Of a stretch of DNA of 64,000 nt, positions 18,860 to 28,681 are shown one piece after another. Location: contig JACZWU010000004.1 of assembly GCA_022571985.1 (NCBI GenBank), positions 1-64,000 of the forward strand, read 5' to 3'. Made by a program: the position numbers and the translations under genes. Below the pieces are notes generated by a model, which was given only the letters and a program-made list of their open reading frames with translations, ran no database searches and was not told the DNA's origin. This DNA comes from Candidatus Zixiibacteriota bacterium (GTDB lineage: Bacteria > Zixibacteria > MSB-5A5 > GN15 > FEB-12). Each line of letters begins with the position of its first letter. Within the stretch, counting starts at the first letter, position 1.

Positions 18860-19999
18860 TTAGCAGGGCGGCAAAACTTCCTGAACTTCTTCATCCAGAG
18901 CGCCGCGAAGTTTCTGGTCAAGCTCTATTGACTCAAACAGAGCTTTGAAATTCCCCTTACCGAATCCCTGGCTGTCGCCTACCCGCTGAATAAATTCAAA
19001 GAAGAAAGTAGGACGGTCACCTATCGGTTTGGTGAACAGCTGCAGCAGGTAGCCATTGCCTTCAATATCGCACAAAATTCGGTGTTTTTGCAGGTCATCT
19101 ATGTTTTCATCTATCTTTACGTCTTCGCGCTTGCGGAGCATGTCATAGTAGGTGTCTGGAATTTCAAGAAACTCGATTCCATTTTTTCTAAGTGCCTCAA
19201 CTGTGCTGACAATATCTTTGGTCGTAATTGCAATGTGCTGCACCCCGGAGCCGTTATACTGTTCAATGAATTCCTCAATCTGTGATTTCTTCATGCCTTC
19301 GTAGGGTTCATTGATGGGGTTTTTGATTACATTGTCTTTGGAACGGACAACTTTGGATAATAGCGATGAATATTTGGTGCCGATATCTCCTGCCTTGAAA
19401 TCCACAAACGTTTCAAAGTCCATGGTGTTGTTGAAATAATCCGCCCAGAGATTCATTTCGTTCTCGCGGACGTTGCCTACGATGTGGTCAATTCCCTGAA
19501 TGCCTGTCTCATCGCTGTCCACATTTATCAGCCGCTTTGGTTCACAGAAATTCGGGCGGAACAAATGCCGGTAGTTGTCACGGTTGACATAAACCAGTTC
19601 CGTGTCATCGTAAAGGCGAATCGCCGCTTCGTCGACATAGCCATGATGGTTTTCCGTTCGTTTCGGTTTGCTGACCATTATGGCGCCTCGCTTGGTGGCG
19701 TGTCTAAAGGCTTTCTCGACATCGTCAACTTCAACTGCCCAGCGCTTGACTCCATCTCCATGGCGGGTGATAAAATCGTAGACCTCCCAGCATGAGGGCT
19801 CGAGAGGCGAAGTCACTACAATCTTGAGATTGTTCTTAGTCAGGTAAAAAGACATCCGGTCGCGGACGTTCATCTCCGGTCCGGAGTAGGCGGTTATCTT
19901 CATGCCCAGAGCCTTGGCAAAGAAATAGGCCGTAGCCTTAGCCGAGCCGACGTAGAACTCTACGTAATCATAGCCCCTGATTCCCATATTATCACTCAT
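18860..19999 (-). CDS. hpd: 4-hydroxyphenylpyruvate dioxygenase
   Basis: A two-domain vicinal-oxygen-chelate enzyme of 379 residues that converts 4-hydroxyphenylpyruvate to homogentisate. Iron ligands are visible in the C-terminal domain: His in GIDHIVGNV, His in GVQHIAITT, and Glu in FFEFIQR. The C-terminal gate helix region GFGKGNFKALFESIE is also typical. It is the first gene of the minus-strand operon; the ATG has GGAG upstream. About 180 bp of A/T-rich sequence ahead of it probably contains the promoter, but I could not pick a convincing -35/-10 pair. Confidence 0.96.
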   Translation of the reverse strand: MSDNMGIRGYDYVEFYVGSAKATAYFFAKALGMKITAYSGPEMNVRDRMSFYLTKNNLKIVVTSPLEPSCWEVYDFITRHGDGVKRWAVEVDDVEKAFRHATKRGAIMVSKPKRTENHHGYVDEAAIRLYDDTELVYVNRDNYRHLFRPNFCEPKRLINVDSDETGIQGIDHIVGNVRENEMNLWADYFNNTMDFETFVDFKAGDIGTKYSSLLSKVVRSKDNVIKNPINEPYEGMKKSQIEEFIEQYNGSGVQHIAITTKDIVSTVEALRKNGIEFLEIPDTYYDMLRKREDVKIDENIDDLQKHRILCDIEGNGYLLQLFTKPIGDRPTFFFEFIQRVGDSQGFGKGNFKALFESIELDQKLRGALDEEVQEVLPPC

Positions 20000-20178
20000 C
20001 TCTTATCTCCATAACTCCAAGCGTTACTATAATTTATAACTACTTATCAAGGTAGCGGTTCCAATGCTCTATGCGCACCTGAATAAGCCGGTTTATTAAT
20101 AATAATTGTACTATAAGGCAGGCGCAAGGCTTTTGATATTAAAACATTTGGATGAGAAAAACCGATATTAGACTGTAA

Positions 20179-20398
20179 CTAAAGGGATGCTTTTAGCTTC
20201 ACCAGTCTCTCTTTCGCATCTTCGACTGATTCGAGTCCCCCATCGGCGTTTTTCCAGACATCTAGAAAGGATTCGTATTGCTCTATCGCATCCTGCTTTC
20301 GTCCGGCCCCCTTCGTGCGCCTGCCCGAGATAGAATTGTCCCGTCACTGCTTCGGCCAGCCGCCCGAATCTATTGACATCCCCTATCGAAAATCGCTG
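20179..20398 (-). pseudogene. 3' remnant of a Ser/Thr kinase-TPR gene
   Basis: On the minus strand this stretch encodes QYESFLDVWKNADGG and then ESVEDAKERLVKLKASL followed by TAG (20179-20181). This is nearly the same as the C-terminus of the intact kinase at 25488-28652. Upstream, GQFYLGQAHEGGR continues the homology in a different frame (extra base near 20310), and stop codons TAG TAA appear at about 20398. It is a broken piece, and its 5' counterpart is at 22132-22707. Confidence 0.8.
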
Positions 20399-20419
20399 TT
20401 ACTAGTAACCGAGAAAAAT

Positions 20420-20980
20420 TTAGAACGTCTTAAATTTGCAAACTAAACTAGCTGTCCACTTCCATTCGTTACCAGCTGACCCATCATACATTCCCTCTTT
20501 ATATCCATCCTCTGAATTTTCAAGAGTCCAAATCCCGTTTTTTAAGTGAATGCGGTAAAAAAAATATAGGCTTGAATCGGTGGTTACATTTTTGTTCATC
20601 AAGGAAACAAACGCTTTTATTTTTATTGTTCCATTGTTGATATTCGGAATAGTGAATATGATATCCTCATTTATGTCATAAATGAATTCCTTATGCTTAC
20701 TTGTTTCAATCCCAACTCTCGAAAATGACTTATCATTTAAGTCGCCCTCATATTGAATAGGATTATAGTTTTTGCCTTGTAAAACTTTGACCACTACCTT
20801 AATAATAAAAATAGAAGGCTCGTCGGGACACATGTGGCAGATTGTTACATTGAGTTTCTCAAATGTTAATTGTGCAACAGTTTGCCCTGGTTGCGCCATT
20901 AGATTCGTAGCGCCGAAGCTGATAAAAAGATAGGCAGCAATTATGCAAGTCGCAAAAATTACTCGAAAAGGCTGATTCAT
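20420..20980 (-). CDS. Hypothetical secreted protein
   Basis: A 186-residue protein with an N-terminal Sec signal (MNQPFRVIFATCIIAAYLFI, cleavage near LMA-QP). The mature part is beta-rich with a CHMC pair near residues 48-51. I do not recognise a family. The start is well supported by AAAGGAGGGAATA immediately before the ATG. It lies inside the segment that separates the two remnants of the broken kinase gene, so it may have arrived with that segment. Confidence 0.65.
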   Translation of the reverse strand: MNQPFRVIFATCIIAAYLFISFGATNLMAQPGQTVAQLTFEKLNVTICHMCPDEPSIFIIKVVVKVLQGKNYNPIQYEGDLNDKSFSRVGIETSKHKEFIYDINEDIIFTIPNINNGTIKIKAFVSLMNKNVTTDSSLYFFYRIHLKNGIWTLENSEDGYKEGMYDGSAGNEWKWTASLVCKFKTF

Positions 20981-21567
20981 TATTCCCTCCTTTTGTTATA
21001 TTCAAATTCAAATCAGAATAACACAAAAACTGATCCAAATAATTCCAAAAATCCAAACTTTCGTTACTCGTAATAGTCAACTAAACTCTGATTTTCTCCA
21101 TTCTTCAGTGTCTACCAAGATGGGCTGTTGAGCACATCCTAAATCCCTAAGTGCTTTGTCGGTCTCATCTGCAAGGGGTCGAAAAGCGAGATGCAGTGAA
21201 TTGTGAATATCCCTTTATTATAATAATCAAAATAGAAATTTCGATCAATTTTGTCAATAGGTGTGGACCTGTTCATAGAACAATATTACATAATTCTATG
21301 ACAATAGATGTCATTGTATTTACCATATAATACCAGAATCTGTCAGTCATATCAGTCATTGAGATAAATGTTATAATATTTACAAAATCCACCATGGGCG
21401 TTTGTATATTTCGCTCGAGACAAAGAAGAGGATGAACTCATACCGGAAAACAATTGCAAATCAGAAATCTGTGACTTAACTTCTACCAGAGACGTGTCCA
21501 CTTTATCTGACGACATAAAAGCTTATGGAGGAATATCATCGCAAAGGTCCATAAAAAGGTTCAAGAA
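20981..21567. other. A/T-rich spacer within the inserted segment
   Basis: No complete gene is visible. The stretch contains a perfect 8-bp inverted repeat (TCATAGAA at 21273-21280, TTCTATGA at 21294-21301) and TGACA/TGTCA arms just after it. A frame open from about 21386 to 21664 has protein-like content but no usable start codon. Confidence 0.5.
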
Positions 21568-22071
21568 ATGGAGAAATTGGCCCACTTACGTATCAAGTTC
21601 GCGTCTATTGACGAGCGGGGTTACGTCGGAGATTCCCACGAAGAATACAACGAAATCTTTATAAAACTTCCCTCAGGCTGGACATGTAAGGATACGGGGT
21701 TAATCGAGACTCGGCGCGAGGGAAGTCGGCGCTCATGGCTTCTCAAGTGCGACGAAGTCGTTCTCGGTGCTGTTGAGCATGAGACGGGACTGGAGATCCT
21801 TGCGATTAACGTCGCTACGGGGTTGGTGACTGCCGCGCTTCTTGGGCTCGCGGGCTTTCTTTGGAAGAAGTGGAATTCATTACGTGCTGGGAAGCCTAAT
21901 AAAGTCACTTCTTCGCTAGAATTGGAGTATGAAACGCGGCTATCTGACGGCTCCACGCGCAGAGTTAGGATCTCGTACTCTGGGCCCTTGGATCAGAATC
22001 AAATTAATGATCTGCTAGTAGCAGCCACGGCCGAGGCGTACAACATCCCGGATTCCGAGGACCAATTTTAA
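21568..22071 (+). CDS. Hypothetical protein with one membrane helix, cassette-like
   Basis: A 167-residue protein of unknown function. Residues 1-70 form a small soluble part. One membrane helix is near 72-95 (INVATGLVTAALLGLAGFLW), followed by a Lys/Arg-rich turn and a C-terminal part that looks like a short beta domain (YETRLSDGSTRRVRISY). It is on the opposite strand to all its neighbours, and its G/C content looks higher than the A/T-rich sequence before it. Its stop codon runs straight into a sequence resembling half of an integron attC site. The 5' kinase remnant begins about 60 bp later. Acquisition by transfer is likely but not proven. Confidence 0.55.
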   Translation: MEKLAHLRIKFASIDERGYVGDSHEEYNEIFIKLPSGWTCKDTGLIETRREGSRRSWLLKCDEVVLGAVEHETGLEILAINVATGLVTAALLGLAGFLWKKWNSLRAGKPNKVTSSLELEYETRLSDGSTRRVRISYSGPLDQNQINDLLVAATAEAYNIPDSEDQF

Positions 22072-22098
22072 CTCGCCGTTGCATCCGACCGAAATCGC
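22069..22098 (+). other. Possible half attC (integron cassette end)
   Basis: TTTTAACTCGCC directly at the stop codon, followed by GTTGCATCCGACCG, resembles the left half (R''/L'') of attC sites from environmental integrons. The complementary right half with GTTRRRY is absent; kinase homology begins at about 22132. This is recognition by resemblance only. Confidence 0.25.
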
Positions 22099-22131
22099 CA
22101 GTCGTAATCTTGACCTGGTGTAGATGTCACT

Positions 22132-22707
22132 TGCCTGCTCCGGGGACATATAGCCGACGGTACCAAGTGTCGAGCCGGTCTTGGTAAGTTTCTCTTCACC
22201 CGACAGAGTCGCCAGACCAAAATCTAAGATGCGAGGCTTGTCTTTCGTGTCGATAATGATGTTGCCCGGTTTGATATCACGATGTACGATACCGGCGTTG
22301 TGGGCTTCATTTAAGCCCTCACAGATTTGTATGCAATGGTCAATTGCTCCCTGTACAGATAGCTTGCCCTGTTTTATAACTTCACGAAGCGACTGCCCCT
22401 CTATATGAGCCATGGCAAAAAACGGCCTGCCCTGATGCTCTCCGACTTCGTGAACCGGAACTATATTGGGATGGTCAAGTTTGGCGGCAGCTTTGGCCTC
22501 ACGCGTGAAACGGGAGCGGCTGGTTTGGTCCTGACTGAGGTGAAAAGAAAGAAACTTGAGTGCTACTTTGCGGTCCAGCTTGGTGTCGTCGGCCAGATAG
22601 ACTTCGCCCATGCCGCCGGCGCCGATTTTAGAGATAATCTGGTAGTGCGCTACTCTCGTACCGGCAGTCAGCTGAACAAATGATTGAGTGTTGTCGTCGT
22701 TTTGCAT
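22132..22707 (-). pseudogene. 5' remnant of a Ser/Thr protein kinase-TPR gene
   Basis: The N-terminal 190 or so residues of a Hanks-type kinase: GAGGMGEVY loop, VALKF lysine, HRDIKPGN catalytic loop, DFG and the GYMSPEQ activation-segment end. They are almost identical to the start of the intact kinase at 25488-28652. Homology stops at about 22132, just after SPEQA. The open frame then runs through unrelated sequence to a stop at 22015, so helices of the C-lobe, the membrane anchor and the TPR region are lost. A truncated product would lack half the kinase fold. Starts at ATG 22707 or GTG 22716 are possible. The matching 3' end is at 20179-20398. Confidence 0.85.
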
Positions 22708-22772
22708 TAATTGCACCCGATTAAAAGAAATCTACGACAATCAATTTCAATTTACAACTGATACTATCACAC

Positions 22773-25400
22773 TTACATAATAATAACCAGTTTGCCGATC
22801 TGAACATCACCTGTCTGAGTATTCTCGACTGTCCAGTAATATAGACCTGATACTACCGCCTGCGTGTTGCGGGTTATCAAATCCCAGGTGTTGTGGGAAG
22901 CATTAGGGTCTAAAATATTTTTGTCATGAAATATCTCGCGCACCAAATCACCGTCCAGAGAATATATGCTGATAGTGCACTTTGCCGGAAGATTGGCAAA
23001 GTGAATTCTTCGGGACCGGTTATCAGATCGTTGATTTCGGGTTAAGCGCTGCCCCAGAGTATCCAGACCCTCAAAACCCCGCTGGCGATAGTTCTGGTCA
23101 ATACGATAAGGATTCGGATAAACAAAAACTTCCAGGTTCTTCTGAGCAACTCCTTCCGCCGTCTCAAGTGGATAGACATTTGCTGTGTTGAGCGTCACAC
23201 TCGTTTCAAGTGGCGGTAACCCGGAACTTGGTGAGCCAAAGTCAAAAGCTGTCACACTTATCCAGTAGGGTACAGTCGGCAGCAGGTTTTCTAAGGTATG
23301 TTCATACTCAAAATAACGCGGTAAGCCTTCGGGAGTTTTCTCTGCCTCAGGCAAAGAATCTAATACCAATGTGCTCGGATAGGGCTGATTCGGGTATACT
23401 TTGATAATTCCGTCAGGGTCGGTCAGACTTGATATATTAAATCCCTGACGCTCAAAATAAAACTGTGAATCTGCCGGAAATAAAGGATGACGATAGGGTC
23501 TGACGCGAGTGAATGCCAAAGGATCAAATGTCGAATCTCCAAAAGCATATAAGTTGAACAATTCATCATAAGTAAAAGGATTATCTATTAGTTCGAAAGT
23601 GGGAGGCAAAACATTTTCATTAAATGTCCATTTATTATAGTTTTCTCTGTCATAAGTAGCCAACTGACTGTAACTGGTAGAGCGGTCATCGCGAGCGACA
23701 TAAATTCGGTAACCTTCAAAATCCACAACCCTTGTGAAAGGGTCTTTGGTGGTTTCTGATTTATAACCGTTAAAGTGGATTCGAAGCTTGCCTACGCTCG
23801 GTTCCACAAAAAGCTTTGGCGCCGGAGGCGGAGAGGCACCTCTGAAATCCGGTACGCCATCACCGGATGCGAAGGTAGTATCAACTTTCAAATAAGTGTA
23901 GACTGTATCCCAGGGAGTTACAGAACTATCAACTGATTCAATGGCACTGTCAATAGCGCAGAATCTCATTTCACCGTAATAGCCATCGCCGTCGGTATCT
24001 ACACCGGGATTATCGTATATCCAGCCGGCCCAGCGGGCGTTAACCAGAAAGTTTTTGAAATTTAAGTTCTCGTAAAACGCTTTAGGGTTCAGGGGCAGAT
24101 TTTCCAAGTTATTCGAGTTATCGTGAAAGTTTAAGCCGGCAACATAGGCAAACGAAATAGGCAGCTCTTCTCCGGGATGAATTTCGAAAGGGCCGAAAGA
24201 CAGCAGATAGCGAGTGTCATACCCGACCGGAATTTCATCCTTTAGTTTCTGAGTGGGGGGGAGCCAGATAGAATCTGTACTTTTAATTACACCGGTGAAG
24301 GCTTGATCGTAGTCATTTTCCTGGTTTCGCATCAGATAGTACTTGGTCCTGTCACCTTCAGGCGTTCCTAAACCGCCGGTGCCAAAATCACGGAACGGTT
24401 CTTTGAGTTTTCCCACTCCCGGCCTTTCACGCGGACCAAAATCCAGAGAGGCATCGCCATTACTGACCCACCAGTTGAAAGAAACTTCCAGAGACTCAGC
24501 GGGTGTCCGCACGATTCGTGTTCCGGTAACATTTGGAGCGGGCTGAGTCCCGGCATTAAAGTCACCGTCGTTATCTGCAATCCAGGCCAGGTTGGTAACA
24601 TCTACATACTCACAGGTCAGGTGTGTATCTATAAAGCTCTGAGCGAATCCGCACAGGTCATCCTGATAACGGTCCTGCGGCTCAGCTCCTACATCTGCAT
24701 CAACATAGATACCCATATATACTTCTCTGATAGGATTGGGTCCGATATTTTTAATTCCATAATCAAACAACACAAAATTTTCGGCATATTCATAAGACCA
24801 GGCATAAGAGCGCTGTGTGATTTCTACACCAATAGGAAAATGTGGTCGACCATCAAAAAAATCAGAAGCGATACCGGCCGTAACTGTATCTGTATATACC
24901 GCGATATAATCTTCTTCGGATATTGCGCCTTCAAACATTTCAACATCAGAAGGGTCAATAATCGACCTCTTTTTCATGTCTCCCTTTGGCGAAGGGTCAG
25001 GAAGCATTTCCTGGATTTCGAAATGCCAGCCGTCGTGTCCTACCGAAACCAGAGTATCACGACCGACCACAGCTCCTATCCAGAATGAGGCGATATGGAT
25101 ATGTTCGACTCCGCTGTTCTTGGGAACTTCGCAGCCAAGACCCAGTGGCCTGCCCGTAAAGCAGTCAACGCCGGAAGTCGACAAATGCTCCGTTCCAAGC
25201 CTGCCGCTATTTGTAACCGCCAGGGTCATATTGCCAATCCTGTGCGTGGCCGCACAATGGGCCGGGGGAGCATGATCCAGGCGCTGATTGCTCGTAAACT
25301 TATCACGGTCCTTTGCTTCATAAAGATCACGTGATTCTATGGCAGAGTGAAAAAACAGGGGAAAAGTAATAAATAATATAATGTTTCTTAAAAAGTTCAT
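22773..25400 (-). CDS. Large secreted protein with FlgD-like C-terminal domain
   Basis: A secreted multidomain protein of about 875 residues. The likely start is the ATG at 25398-25400 (MNFLRNIILFITFPLFF signal peptide); an ATG at 25409 is an alternative. The N-terminal half has the FWIGAVVGRDTLVSVGHDGW segment and an RDFGTGGLGTPEGD segment, shared with the two dockerin proteins at 46-53 kb. Fibronectin-like or beta-sandwich regions follow. The last 110 residues form a FlgD/T9SS-like domain: VYPNPYRIDQNY, FANLPAKCTISIYSLDGD, GLYYWTV and IGKLVI. Such C-terminal domains occur on secreted proteins of FCB bacteria. Function is unknown. It lies between the broken and intact kinase genes on the same strand. 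Confidence 0.8.
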   Translation of the reverse strand: MNFLRNIILFITFPLFFHSAIESRDLYEAKDRDKFTSNQRLDHAPPAHCAATHRIGNMTLAVTNSGRLGTEHLSTSGVDCFTGRPLGLGCEVPKNSGVEHIHIASFWIGAVVGRDTLVSVGHDGWHFEIQEMLPDPSPKGDMKKRSIIDPSDVEMFEGAISEEDYIAVYTDTVTAGIASDFFDGRPHFPIGVEITQRSYAWSYEYAENFVLFDYGIKNIGPNPIREVYMGIYVDADVGAEPQDRYQDDLCGFAQSFIDTHLTCEYVDVTNLAWIADNDGDFNAGTQPAPNVTGTRIVRTPAESLEVSFNWWVSNGDASLDFGPRERPGVGKLKEPFRDFGTGGLGTPEGDRTKYYLMRNQENDYDQAFTGVIKSTDSIWLPPTQKLKDEIPVGYDTRYLLSFGPFEIHPGEELPISFAYVAGLNFHDNSNNLENLPLNPKAFYENLNFKNFLVNARWAGWIYDNPGVDTDGDGYYGEMRFCAIDSAIESVDSSVTPWDTVYTYLKVDTTFASGDGVPDFRGASPPPAPKLFVEPSVGKLRIHFNGYKSETTKDPFTRVVDFEGYRIYVARDDRSTSYSQLATYDRENYNKWTFNENVLPPTFELIDNPFTYDELFNLYAFGDSTFDPLAFTRVRPYRHPLFPADSQFYFERQGFNISSLTDPDGIIKVYPNQPYPSTLVLDSLPEAEKTPEGLPRYFEYEHTLENLLPTVPYWISVTAFDFGSPSSGLPPLETSVTLNTANVYPLETAEGVAQKNLEVFVYPNPYRIDQNYRQRGFEGLDTLGQRLTRNQRSDNRSRRIHFANLPAKCTISIYSLDGDLVREIFHDKNILDPNASHNTWDLITRNTQAVVSGLYYWTVENTQTGDVQIGKLVIIM

Positions 25401-25487
25401 ATTTGACATAGCCTTGGCATGTTTTCTCCAATTATTACTGACGACTAGAATCCAACTTCTGTTCAATGTACCTCTAAAACACCAACT

Positions 25488-28400
25488 TTACAACTTACTT
25501 TTCAGCTTCGCCAATCTCTCTTTCGCATCCTCGACAGATTCAAGTCCCTCATCGGCGTTTTTCCAGATATCAAGAAATGTTTCGTATTGCTTAATGGCGT
25601 CATCGTATCTCCCGGCTGCCTCGTATGTCTTGCCAAGATTATAGTAAGTAATCACCGACAAGGCCGGCCAATCAGCCCGACCCCTCCCCAGGGCCCCGCT
25701 CCGATCGTACCGGTTGATCATCTTTTCATACAATACTATGGCATCTTCAATGCGCCCAGCGCGGAAGTAGCATCCGGCAAGTATCTGTCGATTTTTATGA
25801 TCAGGTCGTGCGTTTAACATAACCACCCTTTCAAGATTGGCAATGGCGCTGTCGAAATTACCCTTTTCAAGCTCGACCCTGCCGGAAATAAACCAAAAGG
25901 AATAATAGGACCTTGGGCCATATCTGTCAAAGTTGACTTTATATTCCTCAATAATTTTATCCGCTATTTCGAAATTGCCTCTCAGAGCATGACTATATCC
26001 TATGCGAGCCTGGGAGGAATGAAGAAGTTGGGCGTTGGGGGCAATGTCTTTCAATAATCTGATTACTTTTTCATATTCTGCGATGGCCGAGTCATGCTCA
26101 TGCAATATTTCCTGAAAAGTAGCGGCTCTCCTGAATATGCCCTCTACCAGACGAAAGTCATTGATGGAATCAGAAATTGCCTCATCTTTTAGTTTGTCCA
26201 ATAAGACCAGCGCCAATTTGAACTTTCCCTGATGCAGAGGCAATTGCGCCAGCGACAAACGGCCCTCGGCGCGCCAGTACTTGTCGGAGTAAGACGCCAC
26301 AATCCGGTAGAGGCTGTCAGCTTTGCCATATTCCTGCATAAACATATACACATTCCCCATCTTCAAAATGGAGCCGACATAGTCAGGTTTCAATTGCAGA
26401 GCTTGGGCAAAAGAGACTACAGCACTATCAAGCATTCCGTTGTCGGCAAAGATATCCGCCCGGGTATCAATCGCACTGTATTTGTCCGGCAGCAATTCTA
26501 TAGCCTTGTTGGCCGCCCAAAGTGCTTTGTCGAAATTTCCAATCTGACTGTATATATATGCGAGATCATGATAGGCATTTAGATTAACCTCGACAGCTTT
26601 CTCAGACAGGCTGATAGCTTCATCATTTCTGCCCATGTTCACCAGTAAAATCGACAAGGCACTGGATGTCCACTTTGGATCAATTTCAAGTAAACGATGG
26701 TAGAGTATCACTGCCTCTTCCAATTCCAGCGACAGCCACTTGTTAAGCGCCCGGTTGTAATTAAGAGGCTTCGACATAGGATTCAACTGGTAAGCTATCT
26801 CCTCTTCTTTAATCTTATCCTGGTACCTTGCCGTCTCCTGCAGTACTATCGAGTACCAGAAATGAGCCCAGTGGTAACCGGGATTGAGTTCGATTGATTT
26901 CTGAAATTCCCTCTCAGCTCCTTGCAGGTCCGACTCTTTCCAGAGTATGAGTCCCAAAGATGCGTGAGCCTCGGCCAAATTCTCATCAATTTCTATCGCT
27001 GTCTGGGCCGCCTCTCTTGCTTTCTTCAGAGCTTCGGTTTTGGATACTGCTCGTCCTCCGGTAAAGTCTAATGCCTGTCCGCCACCAATAGCCCAGGCGT
27101 CGGCCAGACCGGAATAGGCCAGGGCATAATATGGGTCGAGTTCAATAGCTCTTTCGAAATGTTCGATTTGTTGGAGTAAGTTCACATAATCACGTTTGGT
27201 CCACAATTGGCGGCCCCGCATATAAGAATCAAAAGCCTCAATATCTTTCGTATAGCGGCGGGAAATAGATTTTGCACCTTCATCAAACAGCTCAATTCTC
27301 ATTGCATTTACAATAGCCTGAGAAATATCATCCTGAATATCAAAGATGCTTTCAAGCTCGCGGTCGTAGGTTTGTGACCAGATGTGTGCGTCATCTGATA
27401 CATTAATCAACTTCGCCTGAACACGAAGCCTGTTGCCCTCAAGCTGAATGCTGCCTTCGAGGATCGTGTTGACCTGCAAATCATGACCAATCTTTCTCAA
27501 ATCTCTATCGGGGTTCTTATAGCGCATTACTGAGGTCATAGAGATAACTTTAAGATTTTTGATGCCCGAGAGTTTGCCGATAATGGCATCGGTCATACCG
27601 TCTGAGAAATATTCCTGGTCTTGCCCTGAGCTGAAATCTCTCAACGGCAGAACGGCTATTGAGTTGTCCCAGCCTTTTTCGACTGCGCGGTCAGTCAGTA
27701 CAAATCTGTCAACAATGAAATAACCGGCTGCCAGAACAACTACCGCTGCCGTAATCCACAGGCCAATTTTGCTTGGAGGCGTAGGCGCCGGTTCAGTCTT
27801 GAGCCTCTTCAGGTCAGACAGCATCCCGTCCGCGTGCTGGTATCGGAGAGAGACATCTTTGGATAAGGCTTTATCTACGATCTGCTGAAGCTCCCCTGAA
27901 ACGCCGGACTTAAACCGCGAAACTGGCTCTGGGGCAGCATCGGTGATGGCTTTGACGACCGCCGCATCGTTGTCTCCTTCGAACGGCCGGCGACCGGTTA
28001 ACATCTCATATAGAATCACACCGATTGAGAAAATGTCAGAACGACGGTCAACATTTTCCCCTGTTATCTGCTCAGGTGACATATAGCCGACAGTTCCAAG
28101 AGTCGAACCGGTCTTGGTCAGTTTCTCTTCTCCCGACAGAGTAGCCAGACCAAAGTCCAGAATACGAGCACGACCCTCGGTATCTATGATGATATTACTG
28201 GGCTTAATGTCACGATGAACTACACCCGACTCATGCGCTTTATGCAACCCCTCGCAGATTTGCATGCAATGGTCAATAGCTCCCTGTACAGATAGGTTGC
28301 CCTGTTTTATAACTTCTCGAAGCGACTGCCCCTCGATATGAGCCATGGCAAAAAACGGCCTGCCCTGATACTCTCCGACTTCATGGACAGGGACGATATT

Positions 28401-28652
28401 GGGATGGTCAAGTTTGGCAGCGGCTTTGGCCTCCCGTGTAAAACGGGCGCGGCTGGTTTGGTCCTGACTGAGATGAAAAGAAAGAAACTTGAGCGCTACT
28501 TTTCGATCCAGCTTGGTATCATGAGCCAGATAAACTTCCCCCATCCCTCCGGCACCGATTTTAGAGATAATCTGGTAGTGCGCTATTCGCGTACCGGCAG
28601 TCAGCGGGGTGAATGATCTGGTTTGACCATCGTCAAAACCCTGTGCTGTCAT
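25488..28652 (-). CDS. Membrane Ser/Thr protein kinase with TolB/FlgO-like and TPR domains
   Basis: A 1054-residue Hanks-type kinase. The kinase domain spans about 25-290: GAGGMGEVY P-loop, VALKF lysine, HRDIKPSN catalytic loop, DFG, SPEQ and RRSDIFSIG. One membrane helix lies near 297-318. A module near 330-455 (SIAVLPLRDFSSGQDQEYFSDG ... LEGSIQ ... LINVSDDAHIWS) is typical of TolB-like/FlgO-like regions found behind such kinases and CadC-like regulators. The rest (about 500-1054) is a long TPR array. The predicted topology is a cytoplasmic kinase and an external sensor/scaffold part. The start ATG has AAGGA upstream. A perfect inverted repeat sits 30-54 bp ahead of the start and might be an operator. 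A broken paralogue is nearby. Confidence 0.92.
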   Translation of the reverse strand: MTAQGFDDGQTRSFTPLTAGTRIAHYQIISKIGAGGMGEVYLAHDTKLDRKVALKFLSFHLSQDQTSRARFTREAKAAAKLDHPNIVPVHEVGEYQGRPFFAMAHIEGQSLREVIKQGNLSVQGAIDHCMQICEGLHKAHESGVVHRDIKPSNIIIDTEGRARILDFGLATLSGEEKLTKTGSTLGTVGYMSPEQITGENVDRRSDIFSIGVILYEMLTGRRPFEGDNDAAVVKAITDAAPEPVSRFKSGVSGELQQIVDKALSKDVSLRYQHADGMLSDLKRLKTEPAPTPPSKIGLWITAAVVVLAAGYFIVDRFVLTDRAVEKGWDNSIAVLPLRDFSSGQDQEYFSDGMTDAIIGKLSGIKNLKVISMTSVMRYKNPDRDLRKIGHDLQVNTILEGSIQLEGNRLRVQAKLINVSDDAHIWSQTYDRELESIFDIQDDISQAIVNAMRIELFDEGAKSISRRYTKDIEAFDSYMRGRQLWTKRDYVNLLQQIEHFERAIELDPYYALAYSGLADAWAIGGGQALDFTGGRAVSKTEALKKAREAAQTAIEIDENLAEAHASLGLILWKESDLQGAEREFQKSIELNPGYHWAHFWYSIVLQETARYQDKIKEEEIAYQLNPMSKPLNYNRALNKWLSLELEEAVILYHRLLEIDPKWTSSALSILLVNMGRNDEAISLSEKAVEVNLNAYHDLAYIYSQIGNFDKALWAANKAIELLPDKYSAIDTRADIFADNGMLDSAVVSFAQALQLKPDYVGSILKMGNVYMFMQEYGKADSLYRIVASYSDKYWRAEGRLSLAQLPLHQGKFKLALVLLDKLKDEAISDSINDFRLVEGIFRRAATFQEILHEHDSAIAEYEKVIRLLKDIAPNAQLLHSSQARIGYSHALRGNFEIADKIIEEYKVNFDRYGPRSYYSFWFISGRVELEKGNFDSAIANLERVVMLNARPDHKNRQILAGCYFRAGRIEDAIVLYEKMINRYDRSGALGRGRADWPALSVITYYNLGKTYEAAGRYDDAIKQYETFLDIWKNADEGLESVEDAKERLAKLKSKL

Positions 28653-28681
28653 GAAAATGTTCCTTAGCTTAGATTGGGCGT

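Noticed and set aside
20160-20420. A separate small gene after hpd
   Set aside because: The apparent coding signal is the frameshifted 3' tail of a kinase-TPR gene, not an independent gene.
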